A DNA stretch of 64,000 bases from Eledone cirrhosa (GCA_964016885.1 OZ024743.1:165770110-165834109), one strand, 5' to 3'; positions 11,668-22,860 are shown, counted from the first letter of the stretch. Program-made: numbers and translations. The notes: generated from the letters alone by a model not told the origin.

Positions 11668-13972
11668 AGCAGATGGAGAACTAGTTAGAAAATTAGACGA
11701 GGCGCTTAGCAAAGGCATTGCGACCGACGTGCTTGCGGCGAAATTGGCTCTTGACCAATTCTTCAATGCAAAGCACGAAGGCTGCGTTGTCAGAGCTAGA
11801 GTGCGTGCTCTCAGACACGAGGGGACGAAAGCCATTCAATGGGCCCGAGTGGCGGAGGTGCGTCGTGGAAACAAAGCCACGATCCGGTCTTTGGTGGACC
11901 ACGACGGGCGCATGCTACTCGATCCCAGGCAAATGTGTGAAGCTTTTCAGCGACACTTCGCTCAGCTGTTCGGGGGCAGCGGTGAGCCGGGTCGAGGGAT
12001 GGACTTTAGTGTCTACCTCGACGGACTGCCGCGGCTCTCGGCCACTGAGGCGGAGTGTTGCGAAAAGCCGATAACAGCCGCTGAAGTAAGGGAGGCAATG
12101 ACTGGCTGCACAAGGGGTAAATCGCCTGGTTTGGATGGTCTGCCCTATGAACTTTACGTACAGATGCTAATCTTGTTCGGAGGCCTCTTGGCGGACGTCT
12201 ACTGCAACTGGCAACAGAACGGGAGAATTCCCAGTTCTGTGAGCCGAGGAGCGGTGGCATTGCTGAGAAAGGATCCGAACAAGGGGGATAACATAGACAA
12301 TTTCTGGCCCATAACTCTGCTAAACACAGAGTTCAAGATTTTGGCCAAGGTGCTAGCAAAGAGGTTGGCGCTTGTCGTTGGTGGTCTGGTGGGAGAGGCG
12401 CAGACATGCGCCATTCCCGACAGATCCATCCACGACAACCTCCACCTCATGCGATACATCGTAGAGAGGGTAGCTAGGGAACCTGGCACGGGTGGGTCCT
12501 TGATCAATTTAGATCAGTCGAAAGCTTTCGATAGGGTCGACCATCGTTACCTAGCGGCAGTCCTGAGGGCGGCTGGCTTTGGGCACGTCTTCAGAGGCTG
12601 GATCGCTGCCATGCACAGCGACATCCGCTCTGTGGTGAGAGTGAACGGTCACCTTTCGGAACCGTTCAACATCATACGCTCGGTCCGCCAAGGATGTCCC
12701 CTCTCGTCCCTCTTGTACGTATTGACTCTCGAGCCATTATTGCACAAACTGGAGACGTTGAGGGGCGTCCCGCGCGAACTAGGATGCGGAATATCCGTGT
12801 CAGCATATGCGGACGATGTCACCGTAGTGGTGTCGAACGCCAAACACAACGAGACGATCGGCACTACACTAAGAGAATACGAAGCGGTGACAGGAGCAAT
12901 GATCAACCAGGAAAAGTCAGTGGGCCTGCAGCTCGGCACCTGGAGAGGCAGGTCCATGCCGTCCAACAGCGTCGTCGGACGCTGGACGGACGGACCGGTT
13001 AAATTGCTAGGGGTCTGGTTCGGTCCGGACCTCCAGACGGACAAAAACTGGGACGAGGTGACGAGCAGGGTGGCTTCTCTCACTCAGAAATGGGCCGAGA
13101 GGAAGCTATCCCTGAAAGGTCGAGCGGAGGTGGCTAACGCGTACATCGCGTCTGTCATCTGCTACCGCCTTACCGTCGTACCTTGTCCTAAGCCCCGCCT
13201 GACTGCGCTGGAGCGTTTGCTCTTTCGCTTTTTGTGGAAGGGACGCGCTCCGATGGTCAGGCGGTCCATCTGCTGTCAACACCCGCTACGTGGAGGGCTG
13301 GGAATGCCGTGGCTGATGATGCGCAGACACGCGCTCAGGCTACGACATCTCCACCTCTTCCTCGACGGTTATCAGGTGTGGTCGCCGTTTGCTAGACACG
13401 TATTTCCCCAGCTCGTTTCCTTGACGGAGCTGCAGTCCTGGGTCAAGCGAAGACCGAGAGGGAGCGCCTGGAGACTGGAATGTCTTCAGGCGCTCACAGC
13501 CCTCGACCAATTGGGCAATGTGATCGGTGGAAACTCCACCTCGGCGTTCTATAGAGGATTAGTGGAGGGGAAGAGCGACGACGTACTTGAGGAAACTCTA
13601 GGCGTCGACGAAAATCAACTAGCCAATCTCTTCGGAAGAACTTTCGGGCCGGGACCTATGGACAACTTCCAGAAATCTCTGGCCTGGCAGTGCTACCGAG
13701 GAGCCTTGCCAGTTCGGGATAAACTCTACAGGTATGGAGGTGCCGTCAGCCGTGCATGTCCGAGATGCGCGCAGGGCGACGAAACCGTCCTGCACGCACT
13801 CGTCCAGTGTCCAAAAATTGCTGACTTGTGGGTTTATGTCGAACACCTGCTGTCACGTGTAGGACGAATCCGGCTATCATCTGAGTCCATCGTGAGGATT
13901 GCCCCGCACTCTTCCTCTAGCCGGGAAGGGCAGGCAGTTTTATCTGTCTGGTGGCCATGGCGAAAGAGATAG
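11668..13972 (+). pseudogene. T1 ORF2, reverse transcriptase and zinc-motif region
   Basis: The frame continues from the endonuclease as 'NRADGELVRKLDEALSKG'. RT blocks follow: 'KSPGLDGLPYELY' (about 12120), 'PITLLNTEFKILAKVLAKRL' (12310), 'AQTCAIPDRSIHDNLHLM', 'LINLDQSKAFDRVDH' (first catalytic Asp, 12500), 'SVRQGCPLSSLLYVL' (12680) and AYADDVTVV with the catalytic YADD at 12806-12817. Next comes a thumb with 'VKLLGVWFG' and 'WAERKLSLKGRAEVAN', then the Cys/His motif 'CPRCAQGDETVLHALVQC' near 13760. The blocks resemble Tx1/L1 polymerases. A one-base shift near 13950 moves the C-terminus to another frame (13951-14172). This RT looks catalytically complete apart from the two frameshifts. Confidence 0.85.
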
Positions 13973-14172
13973 TATGGTGGACACGTTTGAAAGGGCTGAA
14001 GACGAGCACTTACCTCTTCGGTGATGCCCTGATTAACTTTTTCAAATTTCATTTGAAAAGGAAAATCAGGGTAGAGAGGGAAGTGCTCTCTTCCCAGCAT
14101 TTTATTGAAAGATGGGTGAGAGAAGCAAGAATGGCCCGAGTGAATGGGCCTACTCTGAGTACGTATCTGTAA
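13951..14172 (+). pseudogene. T1 ORF2, C-terminal segment after frameshift
   Basis: 'MAKEIVWWTRLKGLKTSTYL' followed by 'FHLKRKIRVEREVL' and 'FIERWVREARMARVNGP' matches the C-terminal end seen in the minus-strand copies T2-T5, where it is joined in frame to the zinc-motif region. The stop is at 14170-14172. Here it is displaced by one base from the main frame. Its role is unknown; it is a conserved tail of this LINE family. Confidence 0.8.
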
Positions 14173-14420
14173 ATTAAAAGTGGAAAACTGGGAGAGGGCA
14201 CTTGCCTTGGTGGTCAGGGTCACTGTGGCCTTTTACTGGGCTTTCTCCACAAATGTCCCTCCGAAGTCTCGCCCCTATTGGGGAATTTTTCATTGTTATT
14301 TTTTTGTTACATCCTCTGTTTTTTTTTTTACACGCAGAAATGACCATTTGTACCGTCCTGTATTGTCCTGCACTGTCCTTAATGTCTACTTTATGTAAAC
14401 CCTTGTGGTTAATAAAGAAA

Positions 14421-14427
<7 letters not shown>

Positions 14428-14479
<52 letters not shown>
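14428..14479. repeat. (ATT)n tract shared by the 3' ends of T1 (+) and R4-like copy C (-)
   Basis: About 17 ATT triplets. The plus-strand Tx1-like copy ends into it from the left, and the minus-strand R4-like copy C ends into it from the right. The two unrelated LINEs are thus tail to tail across one microsatellite. Confidence 0.95.
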
Positions 14480-14480
<1 letters not shown>

Positions 14481-16250
14481 TTTGAGTCTCAGTCATTGAT
14501 GTAATTTAACTGGAAAGTTTGTCCAAATGAATATCAAGCCGCTACCTGCACCCTCAGATATTCAGGACATATCGGAGGGTTCTTGCTGTTCCCAGCAAGC
14601 ATGCCTTTTGAAGTGTACCAAAAAAGGGGGCTGGACTAATGTTCTTTAACCATCCTTGAAAGCTCTTCGAGATAGTACCTAGTGTGCCTATGACAATTGG
14701 GACGACCATGATCTCATGACAGTCCTAAATCCCTTTTAACTCCCACTTTAAATCATGGTATCGGTTAATTTTCTCCTTCTCCTTTTCTTGCAATCTTGTG
14801 TCAAAGGAGTAGGCTATATCTACAATCAAGCACGATCTTTTTCAGGGCTATTATATTCTAATTTCTTGTCCGTCTGCATCCTGAAATCCCATAGCACATT
14901 CACTTGATCGTTTTCTATCACCGACTCTGGCTTATGTTCATATCATTTCTCAGAATGTGATAATTTGTTTAGTTTGCATATATGCCAGCGAATCACCTTT
15001 CCTATCATATCATCGGATACGATGTGATCCACAGTCTCCGCTCTCTCTTCACAGATCCTGCACAGTGAACTATCCTCCTTGTTAATATGGCGTTTCACCC
15101 ACTCCGTTCTGAGGGCTTGCCCTTGTGCAGCCATTAGCATTCCTTCTGTAGCTTTTTTAAGCTCCATGTCTGTGGGTCTCTGAATTCTGTTTGCTTAAAG
15201 AAGGCGTTATGAAGGGATTTTTCATGAATGTTGCTCTTACTCTTTGTTGTTCTTTCTTCCTTGGACATCCCCTGGTCTATTATCTTCTCCTTCAAATCTG
15301 AGCATTGGCTTCCTACTCTCAGACACATATTTGTGCAGACTAGTCCTCTATGCTGATAAGACCTCTTCCACCTTCATATCTCTTTAAGTAGAGTCTATCA
15401 ACATCACTCCTCTTGTAGAACATGTTGTACATAATCATTGGCTTCCTATCCATTTCTTTTTGTTCAGTAACATTCCATTTCAGAATTCCCGCACTGTACC
15501 TAATTATAGACACAGCTCAGGAATTTACTGGACATTCCTACTATTTAGATGTGATTTTAGTATGTTCCTTACTCTCCTTATTTATTCAGATCTTATCAAT
15601 TCCTTCATTTAATTGTTCTTGGTGTCATCAGCCTAAAAGAACACCCAAATATTTGTATCCCTCTGCAGTGTCGATTTCCTTTATCATCTCATCTGTGGTA
15701 CCTGGATTCCGTTGCTTCATCACTTGGACTCCACACTTATTAACACCAAATTCCATACATATATCAATGCTCCAACTCCTTCTCGCTTTTTCCAAAGAGT
15801 TTTAGATCGTCCATGGAGAGGAGGTGGTTGATGGTAAGCTCTCCTCTTCCCAGCTTGTATCCTGCTTTCACGTTTCGCAATATGAGGGACAAGAGTCTGA
15901 GTGTAAGGACAAATAACAAAGGGTACAAACTATCTCCTTAGAAGATACCTCTCTTGATCTTCACGCCTCCCAAGGACTCTCCACCTGATGTTAGCTCTGT
16001 TTCCCAAGAATTCATACTTTTTACTTAATAGCTGTCTGATGTTGTCGGCCACCTTGAAGATATCTAGGCTTTTGGTTATCCAAGAAAGAGGAACCATGTC
16101 GAATGCTTTCTTGTAATCTATCCATCCTATGGCGAGACCAGTATGCCTCCTCTTGCAACATCCTTTCTGTTCGTCCGGCAATAAGTTGTTTATGTGGAAA
16201 TGATAGTAGATTTCCTCAGACACAATGCTTGTTAGCAGTTTCTGAGATTG
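14480..16250 (-). pseudogene. R4-like LINE copy C, heavily decayed
   Basis: Minus-strand fragments keep the family order. 'AIGWIDYKKAFDMVPLSWI' (RT, about 16120) comes first. After loss of the catalytic part come 'KATEGMLMAAQGQALRT', the zinc motif 'SSLCRICEERAETVDHIVS' (about 15030-15090) and a tail reading 'PIVIGTLGTISK' and 'KACLLGTARTLRYVLNI' (about 14550-14700). Many stops and frameshifts break it, and I do not see a clean RT DD motif. The 3' end runs into (TAA)n at 14480. It is closest to copy A by wording. The 5' boundary near 16250 is approximate. Confidence 0.65.
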
Positions 16251-16499
16251 ATAAGTATTGCAAGTATATTCAAGGTTCTTGTTAATTTTTAATATGTTAC
16301 CTCCGTAACTATGTGTGTTTACACTCTACAAATTATCCCCTATAATTGTTTGATGTGTTTATTTTATATATATGTCATTCGACTTTTGATTTAATATAAA
16401 TGCTCGGGTTTACTACTTGGTACCTTTAAGCTTATTCCACAGGTGGTATGACGCATGCTTCTGATATTATCAGACATGACATCTTTAATCTAATTTTGG

Positions 16500-16532
16500 T
16501 AGTATATATATATACATTTCCAACTTCACCCC

Positions 16533-16588
<56 letters not shown>

Positions 16589-16596
16589 CTGTGTGT

Positions 16597-16630
<34 letters not shown>
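16500..16630. repeat. (CT)n, (AT)n and (GT)n microsatellites
   Basis: Successive simple tracts: CT at 16535-16546, AT at 16547-16570 and GT at 16570-16630. No gene. The preceding 16251-16500 is AT-rich without recognisable content. Confidence 0.9.
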
Positions 16631-16634
<4 letters not shown>

Positions 16635-16727
16635 GAAGTAATTCCGTCGGAAACGTACAGGAAAAAGAGTGCTCTATGTAGGCTACAGAGTTTATTAGTT
16701 ATGTAATAAACAACATAAGATAATTAT

Positions 16728-16785
16728 TTCATTTACCATTGGTTTCTTGAAAGCAGATATATCTGTTTTCAGTCGTCAGAATGAA
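16728..16785 (-). ncRNA. Hammerhead ribozyme motif (class shared with 19406-19483)
   Basis: On the minus strand, helix I is UUCAUU/AAUGAA (6 bp) and the core is CUGACGA (16779-16773). Helix II is long, UGAAA-CAGA paired with UCUG-UUUCA around one A/C mismatch. Then come GAAA, helix III ACC/GGU with loop AAU, and cleavage triplet GUA. Downstream (minus) lies 'acatagagcactctt', also found after the motif at 19406, so the two are copies of one element. The core is canonical. Confidence 0.75.
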
Positions 16786-16859
16786 TAAAACATGGTGTTT
16801 TTCTTAAATATGGATTTGAAAACAAAATATAAAAAATATGAAAGTGAGGCTGAGGAAAC

Positions 16860-17206
16860 AACGAGTGAAGAAGGAGAGAAAGAATACATATATATATATA
16901 AACAGTAAATATATAAACATTCACACACTCAACCACGCGCATATACTTAAAAAGTACGTAGACGTATACATTATTACATAAATGTATATGTGTCTACATA
17001 CATGGACAAAATACATATACATGAAGTAATAAGAATAAATAAATAAATAAATGAATAAGAACAAAAAATATAAAGCAAAAATAAAAAATAAAAACAAAGG
17101 ATACGTGTTGACAACGATAAGTGAGAGGAGGGGGAATAATAAAAACAATTAAAAATAAACAAATACACGAGGTGTGCATATACATAAATATACATATATA
17201 TATAAA

Positions 17207-17260
<54 letters not shown>

Positions 17261-17812
17261 GTACATACACACGCACACACACACACACAAAAACATGCAC
17301 AACACTCATACACACGTATAAAAACACATTCACAAATGTATGTGTAAATACATATTCACATACACACAATTATACACACACACATATAACAAAAATATAA
17401 AATACAAAATAAACATACGTACACATACACATACACATACACATACACATGCGTGCAAAAATACATATACACATACACACGCATACACACGTATATAAAA
17501 ACATGCATACAACCAAATATACCAACACACATATAAACCCTACAAAAGAGCATTGGTACAAACCCTACGTACAAACGTATACACATGTGTGCGCGCACTC
17601 GCACGTAATAAGAAATCAACACACGCATACAAAACCATACGTAAAACTATACAGCCAAAAACAAAAGCATATATACAACCGCATACACACAACTATATAC
17701 GTAAACACATACATAGAACCATATATAAGTATAATATAAACATAAATAAACTCACACACATAAATATATACATACAAACACATACACACATATAATTATA
17801 TACACATACACA
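16860..17812. repeat. Microsatellite-rich AC/AT zone
   Basis: Irregular runs of (AC)n, (CATA)n-like and (AT)n (longest AT run 17200-17257). The numerous short open frames are cysteine/valine/tyrosine/isoleucine-rich translations of these repeats on both strands and carry no protein signature. Confidence 0.8.
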
Positions 17813-18190
17813 TGCAAATACATTATACATACATCCATATATATATTGCTATTTCAGAGCTCCAATTCTAATTTTTAATTTCTGCCTGACCAACAATCGC
17901 TCTGTATAATCAGCTCCTGATTATTTACTAGAATTCTATAAGAATATAACATCGGTGATCTCAGTAGACAGGAGGGGTAGTTAGCCTTGATAAGCTTCAA
18001 CAAAAGCGAAACAAGGCCCTTGTCGGCTTATCTCCCCTGTTTGCTGAGATTAAAGTAAGTGAATTTGTCACTACTCTAAAACAATAGCATACGGTCTTCA
18101 AAATGCTTTTAATTAAGCATAATGTGTATTGCAAAATACATTATATATACATCCATATATATATTGCTATTTCAGAGCTCCAATTCTAAT
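17813..18190 (+). mobile_element. Retrozyme-like unit: 318-bp period, direct repeats flanking a hammerhead
   Basis: The sequence 'tgctatttcagagctccaat' with its upstream 'acattata' context occurs at 17813-17872 and again at 18130-18190, offset by 318 bp, with a hammerhead in between (17958-18050). This is about 1.2 copies of a 318-bp unit. Metazoan retrozymes and PLE ends are known as short tandem repeats carrying type I hammerheads, which fits. There is no coding sequence. Confidence 0.55.
17958..18050 (+). ncRNA. Hammerhead ribozyme, U3-A8 variant with long helix I
   Basis: The core is UUGAUAA (17987-17993). Helix II is GCUU/AAGC (17994-17997 with 18004-18007). GAAA is 18008-18011, and helix III is ACAAG/CUUGU with loop GCC (18011-18023). 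The cleavage triplet GUC ends at 18024. Helix I has a proximal AGCC/GGCU (17983-17986 with 18025-18028), an internal loop, then 15 continuous pairs between 17958-17972 and 18036-18050 (one U-G and one G-U). The core differs from CUGANGA only at positions 3 and 8, which would form U-A instead of C-G. Strong structural support by eye; activity unknown. Confidence 0.75.
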
Positions 18191-18430
18191 ATATATATAT
18201 ATATACAGTATTTACGTATCGAAAAAGAGAAAAAAAGAAAAAAGGGGAGGATAGGTGATACATATAGTTATTTGCCAAGTAGCGTATGCCAAAGGTGCTC
18301 GATACTAGTGCCGGCAGTATTAAATATTCGAAGTGTTAATATTTAGTGGGCTAGAGAGTTAGCAGAGCGTAAGCACGTGGGAAAGTAAAACATCGGAGAA
18401 TAGACCGTTAAAACATGTTTATTTAAAACA

Positions 18431-18470
18431 GCACCTACCTACGTTTCGCCCAGTTGGGCTTCTCAAGGGC
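18431..18470 (-). ncRNA. Hammerhead-like ribozyme, U3-A8 variant
   Basis: On the minus strand the core is UUGAGAA (18466-18460), helix II GCCC/GGGC with loop AACU, GAAA (18447-18444), helix III AC/GU with a GUAG loop, and cleavage triplet GUA. Helix I is GCCC with GGUGC, 4 bp with a bulged U. The flanks are AT-rich, and no open frame is attached. Confidence 0.55.
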
Positions 18471-18474
18471 ATAA

Positions 18475-19405
18475 ATAATGAAAAGTGTTCCTTATATTGC
18501 TCGGAAAGAGTTTTGGGGGTTAAATCCACATCAAGGTTCATTGCTCGCAAAAATAGCTTGTGTTGATTTTGCAGCAGGTCAAGGGAGGTAACTCCGGCCG
18601 GTGTTAGGGCAGTCTTTCCCGGACAATTTTTTTTTTTTTTTTTTTTTTTAAATATATATATATATATTTATATATATATATATATATATATTATGAAATA
18701 CTGTTGGCTTCACGCTCACAATAATTTCTATACTTCCATTTATATATATATATACGTGTCTCGTGTGTATGTATGTACGCATGCATGCGCGTTTGTCTGT
18801 ACGTATTTGTGTGTATAAATATTTTTATATATGTGTGTGTACGTGCGTACCTATGTTTGTTTTCTTTTTTCTAGTGTTAATTGATAACCCCTCCCTCTTA
18901 CCTTCTCTTTGATTTAAAACATTTTTTCATTCTCATATATTGTTTCATTTTTATACATATATCGAGAATGACACTTCTTTTTACTATTACACTCCCTTCC
19001 CTCTTTATCTTCCGCATATAAGTGACCGCGCGTGTGTGTGTGTGTTTATACGCGTGCTTTCATACTCGTATGTGTATATATTTAATACCTGTATCTGGAT
19101 GCGTGTTAACTATATTATCTTACAATTTCTTTTTCAACTCATATTATATACGTATTTGTGGTCACATATACACAAATATACTTTCCCTCATATATGTACT
19201 TACGCACACATTTTCGCCATACACATGCATTTGTACATACACACATATGTACATTTGTGAGTGTATATACATACATATACACATACCCTAACTATATTTC
19301 CTTATTTTTTTATATATCTCTTGCATTACTTTTATTTATATATTTTTTGCCCGTTAAACTCTTGCTTTTCTTGAGGAGATTTTCCAAATATTTCACTATG
19401 TTTTA
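18475..19405. other. AT-rich and microsatellite sequence, no gene
   Basis: Contains a T-run (18628-18650), (AT)n blocks (18650-18692, 18740-18755) and GT-rich stretches. Nothing protein-like was recognised. The 'ggtaactccggccgg' stretch near 18590 is the only GC-rich island. Confidence 0.5.
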
Positions 19406-19483
19406 AATTGCCTTGTCCGATGAACGAATGAGGACGTTTTTCGTATTCGTCTTATTCGGGAAACCTCTGGTAATGAGGTAATT
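19406..19483 (+). ncRNA. Hammerhead ribozyme motif with U4-to-C core change
   Basis: Helix I has 11 continuous pairs (19406-19416 with 19473-19483, including three wobbles). The core reads CCGAUGA (19417-19423), one change from CUGANGA at position 4. Helix II is CGAAU/AUUCG, extended by a second stem around UUUUU. GAAA is 19460-19463, helix III ACC/GGU with loop UCU, and the cleavage triplet GUA ends at 19472. Downstream 'acatagagcactctt' (19521-19545) is shared with the minus-strand motif at 16728. Confidence 0.65.
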
Positions 19484-19578
19484 ATATTGTATTATTATAC
19501 ATTAAATTTAGCTCTGGTACTTACATAGAGCACTCTTCACTCCTATGACTTTTTCAATTTTCAACGGAAACTTCAATA

Positions 19579-19631
<53 letters not shown>

Positions 19632-19854
19632 GTGTTAAACCATATTCAATGAGTATGTCAAAGAATGAGTTTTACAGTAGATTGGATATTTTATATAGTT
19701 TTAAATATTTTAAAATATACCTACCACATTTCTATATACATGATTCAAATATAGAGAAAATATCCAAACTAAAAATTATTATAGACATTATTTTGAACTC
19801 TGAATTATCCATGCACTTATTATTGTTTTTCTTATATATATATATGTATTTAAT

Positions 19855-20405
19855 GGTAACACGTTGAACTCTATTTTATAAAATTATAACCGTTGTCATT
19901 TACCTAAAATATACTGCACCACTAATACCTAATATATATCTATATATATACCTCCCTATATCTTTCTAAATTTCTTGATTACGTACACTCTGAACTAAGA
20001 ATAATTAATGCATGTATATTTAGCCGTAACATGCCTCAATCTATTTTTTATTTTCGTTATCATTTACCTAAAATATACTGGCTCATTAATATATATCTAT
20101 ATACATAATCGTTATTTAAATATTTCTAACAATAAATACTTCAGAAGCTTTACATACCTAATATGTTGGTATCTTCGTCAAAGAATAATTAATACATTTA
20201 CACCCAGTTATATATAGGAGTATATTTAACCTTAACATGCCTCAATCTATTATTTTATTTTATTTTTATCTTCGTCGTTATTATTTACCTAAATTATACT
20301 GGCTCATCAATATATATCTATATACATAATCGTTATTTAAATATTTATAACAATAAGTACTTCAAAAGCTTTACATACCTAATATATTAGTATCTTTGTT
20401 AAAGT
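19855..20405. repeat. Diverged tandem repeat, ~210-bp unit, about 2.4 copies
   Basis: Units carry 'atttacctaaa.tatactg', 'atatatctatatacataatc' and 'gctttacatacctaatat' at about 20060-20165 and 20285-20385, with a partial, more diverged copy from 19855. AT-rich, non-coding. It lies upstream of the hammerhead at 20934 and may be the 3' region of the same element. Confidence 0.6.
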
Positions 20406-20933
20406 TTAAATTTAGGAAAATAATCAACAGTATAATATTTCATTCATGATGTGCCAGCTAAATCCTTTAAATGTTACCCTCATAAAACACAGAAGCTTAG
20501 AAATGATAACACACTTATTGAATTTATAAAACTAATATATAAATAACCAGTAAAAAATCCCGAAATCTTGAGTCTTCACCCTAATATTATGAATTAAATA
20601 TTTTCAAATTTAACCGTTTAACTTTCGGAAAAAAATCTCCTTCTGCATATATCACCCCCCTCCTTTATCTTTCCCTCTTTATAAATCCTTTTCCAGTGGC
20701 TATCACTGGCTGTTATGATTCATGAGATGTTTTCCTAGATATATTGTGGTATCATACATTTTAAAATCTTTATAACAGTTACATTAAGCAACGGTTTTCT
20801 TACTCACACATTCTCTAATGAATTTATTACGTTTTTCGCATTTTCTCATAATTAGGGTATATATATTAAATCTTCTCTTAGGTTAATCACTACCTTGATT
20901 AAATCTTAACCATATAACATCTCAGGGTATGTC

Positions 20934-20996
20934 ATTATATTTTGTCTGATGAGGACGTACAGTTGTACATCCGAAATATGTATAATAAAATGTAAT
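20934..20996 (+). ncRNA. Hammerhead ribozyme motif, class B copy 1
   Basis: Helix I has 12 continuous pairs (20934-20945 with 20985-20996, two G-U). The core is CUGAUGA (20946-20952). Helix II is GGA-C-GUAC/GUAC-A-UCC with loop AGUU (20953-20972). GAAA is 20973-20976, helix III AUA/UAU with a 2-nt loop, and cleavage follows A20984. All core bases are canonical. Three further copies of this class lie at 51948, 59157 and 60742; the last two flank PLE coding sequence. Confidence 0.8.
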
Positions 20997-21031
20997 TGAT
21001 CAAAAGAACATCTATTTTATTAATATTTATA

Positions 21032-21034
<3 letters not shown>

Positions 21035-21128
<94 letters not shown>
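21035..21128. repeat. (AT)n tract
   Basis: About 47 AT dinucleotides, followed by 'agtaataataataaatttga'. The sequence 'tttgaagactaaaatccaaa' (21146-21165) recurs as its reverse complement at about 58905-58927 beside a PLE, hinting at a shared element end. Confidence 0.9.
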
Positions 21129-21130
<2 letters not shown>

Positions 21131-21371
21131 ATAATAATAAATTTGAAGACTAAAATCCAAAGAGAGCTCGATAAGGATAAATATATATCAAATATATAAG
21201 AACCGTAGAGCAAATAGAATGAAATTTCGTTTTCATTCTATTACAACTTATCGTTTTCGGTGCGCCTGGCCGACTGAACTCACTCTATATGCAAATTAGG
21301 CTGCTCAGCCGTTAATGTTCATAAGGAAAGTATATACTTTCGAACGTTCAACCATCTGGCAGAAGGGTATA

Positions 21372-21414
21372 CGGTGCTGATGATAGCTTAGAAGCTTGAA
21401 ACTAGTACATCGTT
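21372..21414 (+). ncRNA. Hammerhead ribozyme, array unit 1
   Basis: Helix I is ACGGUG (21372-21377) with CAUCGU (21409-21414), 6 bp including one wobble. The core is CUGAUGA (21378-21384). Helix II is AGCU/AGCU with a short loop, but the first pair (21385/21398) is U-U. GAAA is 21399-21402, helix III AC/GU with loop UA, and cleavage triplet GUA ends at 21408. The core is canonical. Confidence 0.75.
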
Positions 21415-21563
21415 CCTGTGTCAGTGTTGAACAAAAAGGTGACGTGGTTGCCTTAACACCGTACGGCATAAATTCAGGCTGTTCGTTTGTTTACAAATGG
21501 ACAAAGCGGGCGTTATAATAAACGTCCGCTAAACTGATACGTACATATATGTATGTGTACCTG

Positions 21564-21603
<40 letters not shown>

Positions 21604-21839
21604 TGCTACTGTACGTCTGTATACATATATGTATGTACGTATACATACATACTTACATTTAAGTAAGTGCCGTACTAAGAGTGAGAAATGAAATTTCGTT
21701 TTCATTCTATTACAACTTATCGTTTTCGGTGCGCCTGGCCGACTGAACTCACTCTATATGCAAATTAGGCTGCTCAGCCGTTAATGTTCATAAGGAAAGT
21801 ATATACTTTCGAACGTTCAACCATCTGGCAGAAGGGTAT

Positions 21840-21882
21840 ACGGTGCTGATGATAGCTTAGAAGCTTGAAACTAGTACATCGT
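21840..21882 (+). ncRNA. Hammerhead ribozyme, array unit 2
   Basis: Identical in sequence to the unit 1 motif, 468 bp downstream, with CUGAUGA at 21846-21852. Confidence 0.75.
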
Positions 21883-22057
21883 TCCTGTGTCAGTGTTGAA
21901 CAAAAAGGTGACGTGGTTGCCTTAACACCGTACGGCATAAATTCAGGCTGTTCGTTTGTTTACAAATGGACAAAGCGGGCGTTATAATAAACGTCCGCTA
22001 AACTGATACGTACATATATGTATGTGTACCTGTATGTATATATATATATATATATAC

Positions 22058-22860
22058 ATTATGAAGAGAGAAGAAACATTTAGATATAATTAGTAATAAA
22101 ATGTATCATACCTAAACTGTTCCTAAATTCCTCGACTACGTAGTTTCGTGGCATAAACAAAAACAATATATCAAAGATATAGAGTCCTTGCGAGGTCTGC
22201 CGACTTATCAAGAGGATACCTCATTTTACTAGTCTCAAGAACGCGTCTACACGACGTGAGAAAGAATCCCAAAAGGCGGAGGGGGAGATAGTCACGCGAT
22301 ATAACGGTCGAGAAACAGAGCTAAGCCTCTTATAACCACGAAGAAAATACCACGGAGGCGGAGGGGGTATTCATATCGAGGCCGTAGAAGAGGTAGTGAA
22401 GAAGGCGAGAAGTATGAGTAATGGAAGCTTTCCAGTTGTCCCCACACTTCAAAGATTGCTCGACCAGAGGGAGTTATTAATATATTTAGAAACACACAGA
22501 TACATGCGGACACACACATATATACATGAATGCATCCGCACCCAACTGTGAGTTAAGGGTGCCCTCGCAAGGACTCTATATCTTTGATATATTGTTTTTG
22601 TTTATGCCACGAAACTACGTAGTCGAGGAATTTAGGAACAGTTTAGGTATGATACATTTTATTACTAATTATATCTAAATGTTTCTTCTCTCTTCATAAT
22701 GTATTTTTAACTCTGATACTGGTTCAGTCTAGTTCAAACTGAATTGGTCTGTCCCAGTCATTCATTGAGCAACATCGGTGAAGTTGGCACCCTTAACTCA
22801 CAGTTGGGTGCGGATGCATTCATGTATATATGTGTGTGTCCGCATGTATCTGTGTGTTTC

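Larger units (their letters stand above)
10665..14427 (+). mobile_element. Tx1-like LINE copy T1 (ORF2 nearly intact)
   Basis: The element lies between (ATT)n at 10621-10664 and (ATT)n at 14428-14479. It has an ORF2 of about 3.4 kb with an AP endonuclease and RT, then a 3' UTR ending 'gttaataaagaaatc' before the ATT repeats. The same 3' end (AATAAAGAAAT) closes the minus-strand copies at 24691 and 25594. ORF1 is absent, so it is 5'-truncated just upstream of ORF2. Two single-base frameshifts only make it the best-preserved ORF2 in the window. Tx1-clade L1 relatives such as Kibi and Koshi are known to use microsatellite targets. Confidence 0.75.

Noticed and set aside
22292..22519. 75-codon minus-strand frame in the inserted segment of the array
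   Set aside because: No recognisable motif, and it lies across an inverted-repeat structure.
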